Positions 1-6,879 of a stretch of 42,236 nt of DNA are shown piece after piece; position 1 is the stretch's first letter; every line of letters begins with the position of its first letter. Position numbers and translations under genes: made by a program. The notes under the pieces are model-generated. The model was not told the DNA's origin. It saw only the letters and a program-made list of their open reading frames with translations, and ran no database searches. Origin of the DNA: Alphaproteobacteria bacterium (GTDB lineage: Bacteria > Pseudomonadota > Alphaproteobacteria > Micavibrionales > Micavibrionaceae); assembly GCA_020442475.1 (NCBI GenBank), contig JAGRKA010000014.1, positions 1 through 42,236 on the forward strand, read 5' to 3'.

Positions 1-30
1 GTATGAAGTTATAATAAGCGAAGCGTGTAA

Positions 31-190
31 GTACCCCGGGTTTACCCGGGGGTATCTACATAAGGTCAGCCGCTCTGCGGCTGGCATCCATGGATCCCCG
101 CCGTATAAGCGATACTTGCGCATCGCCGCGGGGATGACAGCATAAGAGGGCTGGGTCATGGACAGGAACAACTATAAAGGCTGGCTTTTT
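31..190. repeat. Dispersed palindromic repeat, copy A
   Basis: This non-coding element is built from hairpins. An almost perfect CCCGGG-type palindrome lies at about 32-58, a GCCGC/GCGGC hairpin at about 69-83, and a large stem that starts with GGATCCCCGCC near 91 and closes with CGCGGGGATGAC near 127-138. It ends with the block ACAACTATAAAGGCTGGCTT (168-187), which recurs after copy B. The same modules recur at 3315-3505, 16443-16587 and 40545-40668. No open frame fits it. It sits immediately before the esterase gene and may supply transcript ends or act as a REP/MITE-type element; the function is inferred only. Confidence 0.8.
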
Positions 191-239
191 TTAACCGGAA
201 GCACTATAAAACCGACCGGTGGCGTGATAAAGAAGCACC

Positions 240-911
240 ATGAGCGAAGCTGAAATCACAAATGTTTACAGGCACGAGCCACCCTCATCTGTGAGGGCGA
301 AACAGCTTGTGATCCTCCTGCACGGGCTTGGATCGAACGGGCGGGACCTGATTTCGCTGGCGCCGCTTTGGGCGCAGGCTTTACCGGAATGCGCGTTCGT
401 CTCTCCTGATGCGCCGTTTCCCTGTGACATGGTGCCGCCGGGCTATCCGGAGTCTTATCAGTGGTTCAGCCTGCAAGACCGCGATCCGGATAAAATGCTG
501 CAAGGCGTGCGTATCGCGGCGCCCATTCTGGAGCGCTTCATCGCGGAACAGATCGAGGCCTATAATGTGCCGCCTGAGAAATGCGTCCTTGCCGGATTCT
601 CACAAGGCACGATGATGAGCCTGTATGAAGGGCCGCGTTATCCGCAGGCGCTCGGCGGTATTCTTGGCTATTCCGGTGCGCTGATTGGTGGGGAGGCGCT
701 CGGCGGTGAAGGCATTTGTAAGGTTCCTGTCCATCTGATCCACGGAGAAGCCGACGATGTCGTCCCGGTGGAGGCCTATCATATGGCCCGTGCAGCGCTT
801 GAAGGGGCAGAGTTTAAAGTCTCCGGCCACACCACCCCCGGCCTTGCCCACGGGATTGATCAGGAGGGTATCGAAAGCGGTGCTGCATTCCTGAAAGCCG
901 TTTTGGGATGA
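240..911 (+). CDS. Serine esterase of the carboxylesterase/phospholipase family
   Basis: This is a 223-residue alpha/beta hydrolase of the small carboxylesterase/lysophospholipase (EstB/YpfH-like) family, about the usual length. It should be cytoplasmic and hydrolyse short-chain esters or lysophospholipids. The oxyanion-hole region LLHGLGSNG is at 26-34, the nucleophile elbow GFSQG has Ser121, and the likely Asp172 (GEADDVVP) and His204 (GLAHG) complete the triad. The start is ATG 240 with a weak purine-rich ribosome site (AAAGAAG). Its stop overlaps the start of the next frame by ATGA, which suggests coupling. The true substrate cannot be told from sequence. Confidence 0.88.
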   Translation: MSEAEITNVYRHEPPSSVRAKQLVILLHGLGSNGRDLISLAPLWAQALPECAFVSPDAPFPCDMVPPGYPESYQWFSLQDRDPDKMLQGVRIAAPILERFIAEQIEAYNVPPEKCVLAGFSQGTMMSLYEGPRYPQALGGILGYSGALIGGEALGGEGICKVPVHLIHGEADDVVPVEAYHMARAALEGAEFKVSGHTTPGLAHGIDQEGIESGAAFLKAVLG

Positions 912-1180
912 GTGGAGGGTGTGTTGGGGCGTTTAACGTGAAAAATATTCTCAAGATCATATATCGCGCTTTATTTCCACCGCTACTACTCGTTCTTGGT
1001 CTTTGCACGCTTAAGCAATCTTATGAAGAATATGGTCGGTGGCAATATACCCTTAACTGTATCAACGATCCCTCAGGTGCCGAGCTTTATGAGGTTAATT
1101 TTTGGATCAACGCGCCATTGGCAGTTTTGTTGATCGTTATAGGTGGAATAGTCATGGGCAGGTTGTGGAGGTCTTATTAA
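908..1180 (+). CDS. Small two-helix membrane protein, unknown
   Basis: This 90-residue hypothetical protein has two likely membrane segments, at about 17-35 and 66-85, separated by a short polar loop with one Cys. I do not recognise a family. The ATG at 908 overlaps the esterase stop by four bases and has no clear ribosome site, so expression would depend on translational coupling. An in-frame GTG at about 941 is an alternative start that would give a shorter protein beginning VKNILK. It is followed by a long AT-rich gap, so it ends this two-gene unit. Confidence 0.5.
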   Translation: MSGGCVGAFNVKNILKIIYRALFPPLLLVLGLCTLKQSYEEYGRWQYTLNCINDPSGAELYEVNFWINAPLAVLLIVIGGIVMGRLWRSY

Positions 1181-1404
1181 ACCCCGGATAAGACGGAGTT
1201 AAAACCTGCGGGCATAGTAGGAGGGATGTTTTTATGCTGCGCAGCACAAACATGAAGGGCTGCTCTCATATTTTAAATGAAAATATATAAATATCTATTT
1301 GTAATACAACAATTTTTCTAAATTTTAAAATTTAAAACAATATGAAAATATCCCGTGCCGCAGCATAAAAAGATTGCGGAATCTCTCTGAAATTGCGCGT
1401 TTCG

Positions 1405-1413
1405 TGGTATAAT
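1405..1413 (+). promoter_or_regulatory. Extended -10 promoter for the HNH gene
   Basis: TGGTATAAT is a perfect extended -10 (TGn-TATAAT). No good -35 box is seen at 16-18 bp, which is typical of extended -10 promoters. Transcription would start near 1420, giving a leader of about 115 nt before the HNH start at 1536. The 1181-1400 stretch upstream is AT-rich, and I see no gene in it. Confidence 0.55.
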
Positions 1414-1420
1414 GAAAGTG

Positions 1421-1535
1421 TCAGATTGCGAGGTCTGATGAACCTTAGAGAGGGTTTTCTTCGGCTCCGGTTTCTTCCCCGGACGGCAGACCTCCACCGT
1501 GGCATCAACGGGTGAACGGAAAGGAGTGTGCCGTT
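1421..1535 (+). promoter_or_regulatory. Structured 5' leader with alternative helices
   Basis: The leader can form GAGGTCTG (1430-1437) paired with CAGACCTC (1487-1494), enclosing a second hairpin TCCGG (1466-1470)/CCGGA (1479-1483). A competing local hairpin, TCAGA (1421-1425)/TCTGA (1434-1438), uses part of the same strand. The CTCC inside CAGACCTCC could also pair with the ribosome site GGAG (1523-1526). This looks like a cis-regulatory leader that could hide or expose the ribosome site. It matches no named riboswitch that I recognise. Confidence 0.4.
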
Positions 1536-2123
1536 ATGACAGTACTAACAGCAGAGTATACAAGGCCGCCGGAGCAGTGTCCGGCACTGATCCTCAACGC
1601 GGATTTTAGACCGTTGAGTTATTTTCCTCTTTCTTTGTGGCCTTGGCAGGAAGCTGTTAAGGCCATTTTTCGAGAAAGCGTCACGGTGATCTCGGAATAT
1701 GACAGGGTGGTGCGCTCTCCGTGCTTTGAGATGAAACTGCCGAGCGTTCTGGCGCTCAAGGAATATGTGCCGACGGCCCGTAGCCCGGCCTTTACGCGGT
1801 TTAATGTGTTCTTGCGTGACCGCTGGGCTTGCCAGTATTGCGGGAAAGGGTTCAAGACCCACGAGTTGACGTTCGATCATGTGATCCCGCGCTCGCGGGG
1901 CGGGCGGACGACGTGGGAGAATATCGTCGCAGCCTGCCGGTGCTGTAACCGGCGCAAGGGCAATCATATGCCGCATGAGGTGGATATGATCCCGCGCATG
2001 GAGCCGAGGCAGCCGACGATTTATGAATTGCAGGAGCGTGGGCGAAGTTTTCCGCCAAACTTCCTGCACAAAAGTTGGGGAGACTTCCTCTATTGGGATA
2101 CGGAACTGGAGGATGACATATAA
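1536..2123 (+). CDS. HNH endonuclease family protein
   Basis: This 195-residue protein has a C-terminal HNH (McrA-like) nuclease module. A zinc knuckle has its first pair at C99 and C102, followed by DHVIPRSRGG with His115, the WENI Asn129, and a second Cys pair at C134 and C137 (CRCCNRRKGN). This is a complete beta-beta-alpha-metal site, so it should be active on DNA. The N-terminal 90 residues are of the type seen in the widespread single-domain HNH proteins of proteobacteria and cyanobacteria, whose cellular role is unsettled. The start is ATG 1536, nine bases after AAAGGAG; an upstream GTG at 1512 has no such site. No cognate methylase or toxin partner is adjacent. Confidence 0.85.
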   Translation: MTVLTAEYTRPPEQCPALILNADFRPLSYFPLSLWPWQEAVKAIFRESVTVISEYDRVVRSPCFEMKLPSVLALKEYVPTARSPAFTRFNVFLRDRWACQYCGKGFKTHELTFDHVIPRSRGGRTTWENIVAACRCCNRRKGNHMPHEVDMIPRMEPRQPTIYELQERGRSFPPNFLHKSWGDFLYWDTELEDDI

Positions 2124-2127
2124 AAAA

Positions 2128-2151
2128 GAGCGTTTAGAAAAAAGAACGCTC
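2128..2151 (+). terminator. Hairpin after the HNH gene
   Basis: GAGCGTT (2128-2134) and AACGCTC (2145-2151) form a perfect 7-bp stem five bases after the HNH stop codon. The sequence that follows is A-rich rather than a T tract, so it is a weak or factor-assisted terminator, or an mRNA 3' end stabiliser. Confidence 0.4.
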
Positions 2152-2335
2152 AAAGATTTAAAAAATAAAAAGAAGAAAAAAAGAAAAAAAGAAAAGCGGG
2201 ATTAATCGGTTTTGGCTTTGCCGCGGAGATCGACGATTATAGAGGAAAAGCGTCCGGGAGCATCGCCAGAAGAACGCGTCGGAAAGTCCATGTGGGCTGA
2301 GGGCGCTAACAACGGTGCAATGAAAGGAGGACGTT

Positions 2336-2665
2336 ATGTTTACACATATCACAAATCTTGCACACACAAGGTCCATCACGCAGGCTTTCGGGTTCTTCCT
2401 GTTTTACACGATCCTGCTGATTGGGCTGACGACTTTCCTTGGCCATGTTAACGGCGTCGTAAGTCTGGTCGATACGGCTTCGATCAGTACACTTGTCGGT
2501 GCCGGCTGGACGATGATCCTGTCCAGTATGGTCCTGTCAGGAAAGAAACTGACCAACGACATGATGTCGGTCATTATCGCGGTTGTCGGGATTTATCTCG
2601 CCTATACCGTGAATGTGATGCTGGGTATGGTTGTCGTATCATACCTGACGACGCTGGGGAAATAA
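2336..2665 (+). CDS. Small multi-pass membrane protein, unknown
   Basis: This 109-residue protein has three likely hydrophobic segments, at about 17-36, 48-67 and 77-105, and little else. The start is well supported by AAAGGAGG seven bases upstream of ATG 2336, so translation should be strong. A strong terminator follows at 2703. I recognise no domain. A short cytoplasmic motif GKKLTND joins the second and third helices. It stands alone between two terminator-like structures and is probably monocistronic. Confidence 0.65.
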   Translation: MFTHITNLAHTRSITQAFGFFLFYTILLIGLTTFLGHVNGVVSLVDTASISTLVGAGWTMILSSMVLSGKKLTNDMMSVIIAVVGIYLAYTVNVMLGMVVVSYLTTLGK

Positions 2666-2702
2666 CGGTCCCGGCGAAGAGTCGATAAATAATTAAAGGA
2701 GA

Positions 2703-2732
2703 GCCGGGCCGGCGTAACGCCGCCCGGCTTTT
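2703..2732 (+). terminator. Rho-independent terminator
   Basis: GCCGGGC (2703-2709) pairs with GCCCGGC (2722-2728), extended inside by GGCG/CGCC around a TAA loop, and is followed by TTTTC. It is a strong GC-rich intrinsic terminator for the 2336-2665 gene. A near-identical copy lies at 3247-3278. Confidence 0.85.
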
Positions 2733-2808
2733 CTATAGCGGTGAGCCAAGCCTTGAGTAGCGTGCCTATGTGTAGTAGAGGTAATGACATAGTACAAAGG
2801 ATTTTTTT

Positions 2809-3261
2809 ATGTATAAAATACTTTCAAAGCTCACATCATGGTTTCAAGGAGCGGCCTCCGGCTCTCTTGTAGAAGAAAAGCCAACGCATTCAAGAACGGA
2901 GGTTGAGGCTGTGGTGGTGGATAAGCCCCGGCTGGCGGAGTTTCCGAAAGAGTTTACCGTGCCGGTCTATATAATGGATTTACAGATTGAAGGCAGGCCT
3001 GCCCCAGTAAAATCTTTACTTTTTCAGCCTATGGCAGATGAGAGTGTTATGGGCTTGTTGGAGGCAGGTGATACGATCACTGCAGAGTTTGCAGGGGCTC
3101 ATTTTTTTCCCGGTACACCGGTGTCTGTTCTGGGAACTTTACGTAGAGGATATGCAGACCCCGAGAAAAAGATAGCTCCCGGAGACGTGAGTGTGGGTTG
3201 GCATTCTTTGGATTCCAGAGCAGATACTCCTACAGAAGAGGGCCGGGCCGGGCCGGTGTAA
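2809..3261 (+). CDS. Hypothetical protein ending inside a terminator
   Basis: This 150-residue protein with no domain I recognise has an AAAGGA ribosome site before ATG 2809. The N-terminus is weakly amphipathic (residues 1-20). The middle (about 48-125) looks like a small beta-rich domain, with the phrases VPVYIMDLQIEGRPAPVKSL and FFPGTPVSVLGTLRRG. The last residues (GRAGPV) and the stop codon are encoded by the 5' arm and loop of the terminator hairpin at 3247-3272. Either the gene has read into the terminator after a truncation, or it evolved that way. The function is unknown. Confidence 0.6.
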   Translation: MYKILSKLTSWFQGAASGSLVEEKPTHSRTEVEAVVVDKPRLAEFPKEFTVPVYIMDLQIEGRPAPVKSLLFQPMADESVMGLLEAGDTITAEFAGAHFFPGTPVSVLGTLRRGYADPEKKIAPGDVSVGWHSLDSRADTPTEEGRAGPV

Positions 3262-3278
3262 CGCCGCCCGGCTTTTTT
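3247..3278 (+). terminator. Rho-independent terminator overlapping the stop codon
   Basis: GCCGGGC (3247-3253) pairs with GCCCGGC (3266-3272), extended by GGTG/CGCC, with six T following. The loop TAA is the stop codon of the 2809 gene. It has the same design and almost the same sequence as the terminator at 2703. Confidence 0.85.
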
Positions 3279-3314
3279 ATCGTAGCCTATCCAAATAAGA
3301 ATGATAATAAATAC

Positions 3315-3505
3315 TGTCATTGCGAGCGACCAGCGGGAGCGTGGCGATCCAGTACTGGAAGTAGATACCCCCGGGTAAACCCGGGGGGCCCTGCCTGCAT
3401 CCAATGGATCCCGTTCGTGTGAACGCCCTTCGGGCGCGCCAACGGGATGACGGCGCAAGAGTATGTCCTGTTCTTGTCTGGCACAACTATAAAGGCTGGC
3501 TTTTT
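3315..3505. repeat. Dispersed palindromic repeat, copy B
   Basis: It starts with GTCATTGCGAGCG, a motif common in bacterial interspersed repeats. A CCCGGG palindrome with a GTAAA-type loop follows (about 3364-3388). The main stem then runs from GGATCCCGTT to AACGGGATGAC around a GCGCCC/GGGCGC hairpin (about 3408-3451). The tail ACAACTATAAAGGCTGGCTT (3483-3502) is identical to that of copy A. The 47-bp stem differs from copy D at only four positions. I see no coding sequence in it. Confidence 0.8.
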
Positions 3506-3560
3506 GTCGCACATTCAATATAATGTCGCGTAAAAGGGACATTTCCCCTCGGTTGTATAA

Positions 3561-3640
3561 TTTTTCTTTTGCACAAGGCGCAAACGACGACGAGGTGAAG
3601 ACCGCCTTTAGGAGTGCAGCAACGCTATGCAAAAGAAAAA
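3561..3640. repeat. Perfect 13-bp inverted repeat before the XRE gene
   Basis: TTTTTCTTTTGCA (3561-3573) is the exact reverse complement of TGCAAAAGAAAAA (3628-3640), and AAGGCG and CGCCTT inside can extend the pairing. The right arm overlaps the ribosome site of the gene starting at 3652, and a TATAAT at 3556-3561 touches the left arm. It may be an operator, an mRNA hairpin that hides the ribosome site, or the ends of a miniature element. Confidence 0.6.
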
Positions 3641-3651
3641 GGATCAACCGC

Positions 3652-3966
3652 ATGAAATATGATCTGTTACACATCCAAGGAAAACCCTACGTCCTGATCC
3701 CCCTGCATGATTACCGTTCCATGATCGGCGCGAAGGATGATAACAAGCTCCCCTCCACCGTGCTTGACGCGCTGACTGCCGGACAAGACAGCCCCGTCAA
3801 AATCCTCCGTAAGCACAGAGGTCTGACACAAGTTGAACTCGCGAAGAAAGCCGGGATATCCCGCCCCTACCTGACCGAGATCGAAACCGGCAAGAAAGAC
3901 GGCTCCTTGCGCGCCATGAAATCCCTCGCCGATGTTCTGGGCGTGAATGTCGGGGTTTTGGCTTAG
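3652..3966 (+). CDS. Antitoxin-like XRE-family DNA-binding protein
   Basis: This 104-residue protein has a two-part build. Residues 1-24 (LLHIQGKPYVLIPLHDYRSM) resemble the short beta/helix head found in many RelE/HigB-linked antitoxins. Residues 45-100 form an HTH_3 (Cro/C1) domain with the phrases RGLTQVELAKKAGISRPYL and EIETGKKDGS. It should bind DNA and autorepress. ATG 3652 is preferred because AAAAGGA lies nine bases upstream and the protein matches the family from there; the longer frame from 3523 lacks a site. No RelE-like toxin gene is adjacent, so it appears orphaned. Confidence 0.78.
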   Translation: MKYDLLHIQGKPYVLIPLHDYRSMIGAKDDNKLPSTVLDALTAGQDSPVKILRKHRGLTQVELAKKAGISRPYLTEIETGKKDGSLRAMKSLADVLGVNVGVLA

Positions 3967-3980
3967 AGCACATATTTATA

Positions 3981-4009
3981 TTGACATAGATCAGACACCC
4001 CTGATAGAC
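3981..4009 (+). promoter_or_regulatory. Putative promoter for the 4044 gene
   Basis: A perfect -35 TTGACA (3981-3986) continues as TTGACATA. The -10 is weak (ATAGAC or TAGACC at 17-18 bp). It lies about 35-40 bp before the predicted start at 4044. The same TTGACATA form recurs before other orphan genes in this window. Confidence 0.4.
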
Positions 4010-4043
4010 CACTATTTTTGCACTGCAGCAAATGAGGTCGGCC

Positions 4044-4439
4044 ATGGATGTCCGCAGAACTGCTCCTCAAGATATTATGAAGCTCTATCTGTTTTTCAGA
4101 AGACAGGCCGCGCTGGATTTCCCTATCGAAACGGCGGAAGTACGAACAACCCTTGAGCAAGACAGCCTTGTCCTGCACGCCAAGGAGAAAAACAGAGCCG
4201 ATGTCATCGGCGTGCTCACGGCCCGCCCTTCTGAAACAGATCCGACAAGATGGACCATCGAAAACCTGATCTTAAGCGATGAAAATAATCAAAGCGAAGA
4301 AGAGCGCCAGCGAACAAAAAAGGCTCTGATAAGCGCATTCGTGGAACATGCGGGTTTCGGCTCGTGGACCTTACAGGGCGATTTTCCCGCGCCTGATACA
4401 AAAACCCCTCTTCCGAAGCCTCAGGATTTTGGTCTTTAG
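4044..4439 (+). CDS. Hypothetical protein
   Basis: This protein of about 131 residues belongs to no family I recognise. It is soluble and mixed alpha/beta, with a polar Gln/Glu-rich stretch at about 85-97 and a proline-rich tail. ATG 4044 follows GAGGT by five bases; an ATG at 4032 is possible and adds four residues. It is separated from the XRE gene by its own TTGACA box, so it is probably not a toxin of that regulator, and no RelE, PIN or HipA motif is visible. Its stop lies six bases from the end of the convergent metC gene. Confidence 0.5.
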   Translation: MDVRRTAPQDIMKLYLFFRRQAALDFPIETAEVRTTLEQDSLVLHAKEKNRADVIGVLTARPSETDPTRWTIENLILSDENNQSEEERQRTKKALISAFVEHAGFGSWTLQGDFPAPDTKTPLPKPQDFGL

Positions 4440-4444
4440 CAGGA

Positions 4445-5617
4445 TCAGGCCGCACCCCTAAACCGCTCCAGCGCTGCCTTTAAATCCGCGATCAGGTCGT
4501 CCGGGTCTTCAAGGCCGATCTGAAGGCGGAGGAGCGCGCCGTCTTCTTTCCACGGGCGGGCCGTGCGGTATTTCTTCAAATATTGCGGCTGGAGAAGGCT
4601 TTCATACCCGCCCCATGAGCTGCCGATCGGGAAAAGCTCCAGCCCGTCCACGAAGGCCCGCACGGCGGCCTTGGGCGCAGGGTTAAGCAAAACACTGAGC
4701 ACCCCGTTCGCACCGCTAAAATCCCGCTTCCAGAGCGCATGACCCGGATCATCGGGCAGCACCGGATAGTACACGCGCTGCACGCCCGCCTGCCCCTGAA
4801 GCCATTGCGCGATCTTAAGGGCGCTTTCCGCGCTATGCACGATCCGCAGCTTCATCGTCCGCAAACCCCGCAGGGCGAGGGTCATATCTTCCGGCCCGGC
4901 GCATAGTCCCTGAACAATCGACTCGAGTCTTAGGCGTTCGTAATGCTCTTTGGACGCCGCCACGACAAAACCCAGATTGATATCCGAGTGCCCGCCGATA
5001 TATTTCGTCGCAGCCTGAAGCACGATATCCACGCCGTGCTCTATGGGCCGGTAGAGCAGTCCACCGGACCATGTATTATCCATGATCGTCAGTACGTTTT
5101 TCTTGCGGGCTTCCTCCATGATCGCCGGAACGTCCTGCACTTCGAACGTCGCGGAGCCCGGCGATTCCAGATAGATTAACGCCGTGTTATCCCGGATCAG
5201 CTCCCGGATTTCCCCGGCAATCAGCGGGTTGTAGAATTCAACCTCAACCCCGAAGCGCGCCAGCGTACGGGTACAAAAATCCCGCGTGGGGCCATAGACC
5301 GTATCAACGATCAGCACATGATCCCCGGCCTTGGTGAAGGTCGTTAAGGCCAGCACGATCGCGGACAGGCCCGTCCCCGTAACGCGTGCGCCGTAGCCTC
5401 CCTCCAGCTTCGCCATGGCTTGCTCGAAACTGTCACTCTGCGGATTGCCGGTGCGGCCATAACGATATTTGTGAGATGGGTTTTCAAAGGCCTCCAACGA
5501 CGGGTACAGGATTGTCGAGGTCCGCACAGCGGGCGGGTTGACCACGCCGTGAAAATCCTCCGGGCTGCGGCCCAGATGCACCAGTTCCGTATCTTCCCCG
5601 CGCTCCTTTTTACCCAT
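4445..5617 (-). CDS. metC: Cystathionine beta-lyase (PLP enzyme)
   Basis: This 390-residue Cys/Met-metabolism PLP enzyme cleaves cystathionine to homocysteine, pyruvate and ammonia for methionine synthesis in the cytoplasm. The pyridoxal lysine is K205 in ATKYIGGHSD, the phosphate-binding YGRTGNP is at 53-59, the stacking Tyr is in VYGPTRDF near 108, and MDNTWSGG precedes the lysine. Trp183 and the SSWGGYESL loop near the C-terminus favour MetC over MetB, whose paralogue is at 29705. The start is two bases after the grxC stop, so the two genes are one transcript. Confidence 0.88.
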   Translation of the reverse strand: MGKKERGEDTELVHLGRSPEDFHGVVNPPAVRTSTILYPSLEAFENPSHKYRYGRTGNPQSDSFEQAMAKLEGGYGARVTGTGLSAIVLALTTFTKAGDHVLIVDTVYGPTRDFCTRTLARFGVEVEFYNPLIAGEIRELIRDNTALIYLESPGSATFEVQDVPAIMEEARKKNVLTIMDNTWSGGLLYRPIEHGVDIVLQAATKYIGGHSDINLGFVVAASKEHYERLRLESIVQGLCAGPEDMTLALRGLRTMKLRIVHSAESALKIAQWLQGQAGVQRVYYPVLPDDPGHALWKRDFSGANGVLSVLLNPAPKAAVRAFVDGLELFPIGSSWGGYESLLQPQYLKKYRTARPWKEDGALLRLQIGLEDPDDLIADLKAALERFRGAA

Positions 5618-5619
5618 TG

Positions 5620-5877
5620 CTATGCGGCCAAAAGCTTGTCCAGCTCACCCTTTGCATCCAGCGCGTGAAGGTCGTCGCACCCACCGATATGCTTGTCATT
5701 GATAAAAATCTGCGGCACAGAGCGCGGCCCGCCCGTACGTTCGACCATCTTTGCCCGCGCGGCCTCGTCGCCCGTAATATCGTATCCGGTATAGTCCACA
5801 CCCTTTGACTCCAGCAATCCGCGCGCACGGTTGCAGTAAGGGCACGTGGTCCAGTAATAGATTTCGACTTTCGCCAT
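5620..5877 (-). CDS. grxC: Glutaredoxin 3
   Basis: This 85-residue GrxC-type glutaredoxin has the dithiol active site C12-P-Y-C15, the cis-proline motif SVPQIF and the glutathione-binding GGCDDL near 65-70. It reduces protein disulfides and mixed glutathione disulfides and can serve ribonucleotide reductase. ATG 5877 is chosen over an upstream in-frame start at 5997 because AAAGGAG lies eight bases before it and the family starts there. It is the first gene of a grxC-metC unit. In many alphaproteobacteria grxC sits beside comF; here comF is 5 kb away. Confidence 0.93.
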   Translation of the reverse strand: MAKVEIYYWTTCPYCNRARGLLESKGVDYTGYDITGDEAARAKMVERTGGPRSVPQIFINDKHIGGCDDLHALDAKGELDKLLAA

Positions 5878-5933
5878 ATGATTTTCTCCTTTATGACTTA
5901 GGTTAAGATCATAGGAAGATAGGGCGCACGCCG

Positions 5934-5965
5934 CAATGGGAAAGACAGGATTTGACACAGATATC
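5934..5965 (+). repeat. Duplicate of the ubiH head (left direct repeat)
   Basis: These 32 bases match 6848-6879 (the two bases before ubiH plus its first ten codons) at 29 of 32 positions. This copy reads ATGGGAAAGACAGG and so on but runs out of homology after GATATC. With the right copy it brackets the orphan gene 5991-6752 and its promoter. Confidence 0.85.
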
Positions 5966-5990
5966 AAAAAATCCGCCCGCCTGCCTATCA

Positions 5991-6752
5991 CTACCAAGAG
6001 CTTGGCAGGTTCATGGGAAGATATGAAGCGTCAAGATCTTGACAAGCCTTAGAATAAGAATCTGATTGTTCGTACTGCGGAGAAACCCAGCTGTGACTGT
6101 TCGTCTGAATCTGGACACTTTCCAATTCTGTCCCCACAAGCGCCTTACTGACAGCGGCACGAACTCCAACATCTCGCTCCCTGTGCCAATCGGCAAGAAG
6201 TCTCCACGCGGCACTACTCTGCCCGCTTTCAATCAGGTCCACATTGATATGACCCCGAAATTTGTCTTCAGGTCCCCAATCATAATGCGCCGTGGTCACT
6301 TTGAAATTCTCGCAATCCGTATTTTTTAAGACATCACGCAGCGCTTGTTCGATAATACCTGCCTCTTCCTCTGTCAATGCACGCGTTCCACAAACATGAA
6401 GCTGGATATGACGTTCCCCTTCGAGCGCAGCGATTGTTTCCGTATCATTATTGTCAAGAGCAGATAGAACAAATTGATCGCTCATAACTTTTACCGGATC
6501 TTTGGCCATAACAATACGGCCACCCTTAAAGGTATTCTGTGTAATACCGACTTCACCATTCGTTTCCTCTATAAGATTTTGAGAAAGTCTTTTTGTCCGC
6601 TCTGCCCACTGCTGTAAGCTTTCGCCTTCTTTACGATCAACGAAAAAATTCACCCCCCCCGAGCCTTTACCTGCGCGGGGTGTAATTTCACCATCCCACA
6701 AAATTTTCCCTACGTTCACGGCTCGAAGATATGTACTGTTTAACCGTTGCAT
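5991..6752 (-). CDS. Hypothetical protein in a repeat-flanked insertion
   Basis: This 253-residue protein belongs to no family I recognise. It is soluble and mildly acidic, without a signal peptide or membrane segments. Residues 1-70 include a basic, glycine-rich stretch (PRAGKGSGGVNFFVDRKEG), and the middle (about 115-165) looks alpha/beta, with HIQLHVCGTRALTEEEAG. The start has AAAGGA eight bases upstream and a TTGACA promoter about 40 bases further out. It is transcribed divergently from ubiH and lies between two copies of the ubiH head, which suggests late insertion or local duplication. Confidence 0.6.
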   Translation of the reverse strand: MQRLNSTYLRAVNVGKILWDGEITPRAGKGSGGVNFFVDRKEGESLQQWAERTKRLSQNLIEETNGEVGITQNTFKGGRIVMAKDPVKVMSDQFVLSALDNNDTETIAALEGERHIQLHVCGTRALTEEEAGIIEQALRDVLKNTDCENFKVTTAHYDWGPEDKFRGHINVDLIESGQSSAAWRLLADWHRERDVGVRAAVSKALVGTELESVQIQTNSHSWVSPQYEQSDSYSKACQDLDASYLPMNLPSSW

Positions 6753-6790
6753 CGCGTATTCCTTTCTCTATGATTTGGAGTCATCGTGGG

Positions 6791-6820
6791 AACATAATGA
6801 AGAAAAAAATATTATGTCAA
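6791..6820 (-). promoter_or_regulatory. Promoter for the 5991-6752 orphan gene
   Basis: On the minus strand TTGACA (6820-6815) is followed after 18 bp by TATGTT (6796-6791), about 38 bp before the start codon. The -35 box overlaps a small palindrome, TTATGT-CA-ACATAA (6812-6825), that could be an operator. Confidence 0.5.
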
Positions 6821-6847
6821 CATAAAATGCCTGTGAAAGTTGATACA

Positions 6848-6879
6848 CAATGAGAAAGACCGGATTTGGCACAGATATC
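6848..6879 (+). repeat. Right direct repeat covering the ubiH start
   Basis: This is the functional ubiH head, matching 5934-5965 at 29 of 32 positions. It begins two bases before the ATG and ends at the tenth codon. Confidence 0.85.

Noticed and set aside
1545..2153. Long minus-strand frame opposite the HNH gene (202 aa)
   Set aside because: The plus-strand frame has complete HNH motifs and a ribosome site; the antisense product is basic and motif-free.
2023..2205. Lys-rich frame at the end of the HNH gene
   Set aside because: It overlaps the real gene and its tail is only the translation of an A-rich stretch.
2206..2335. Possible small RNA resembling RNase P or SRP RNA
   Set aside because: Purine-rich GAGGAAA-like phrases occur, but the conserved cores of those RNAs are absent.
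2212..2451. Plus-strand frame (79 aa) across the start of the 2336 gene
   Set aside because: It has a TTG start without a ribosome site and overlaps a gene with a strong AAAGGAGG site.
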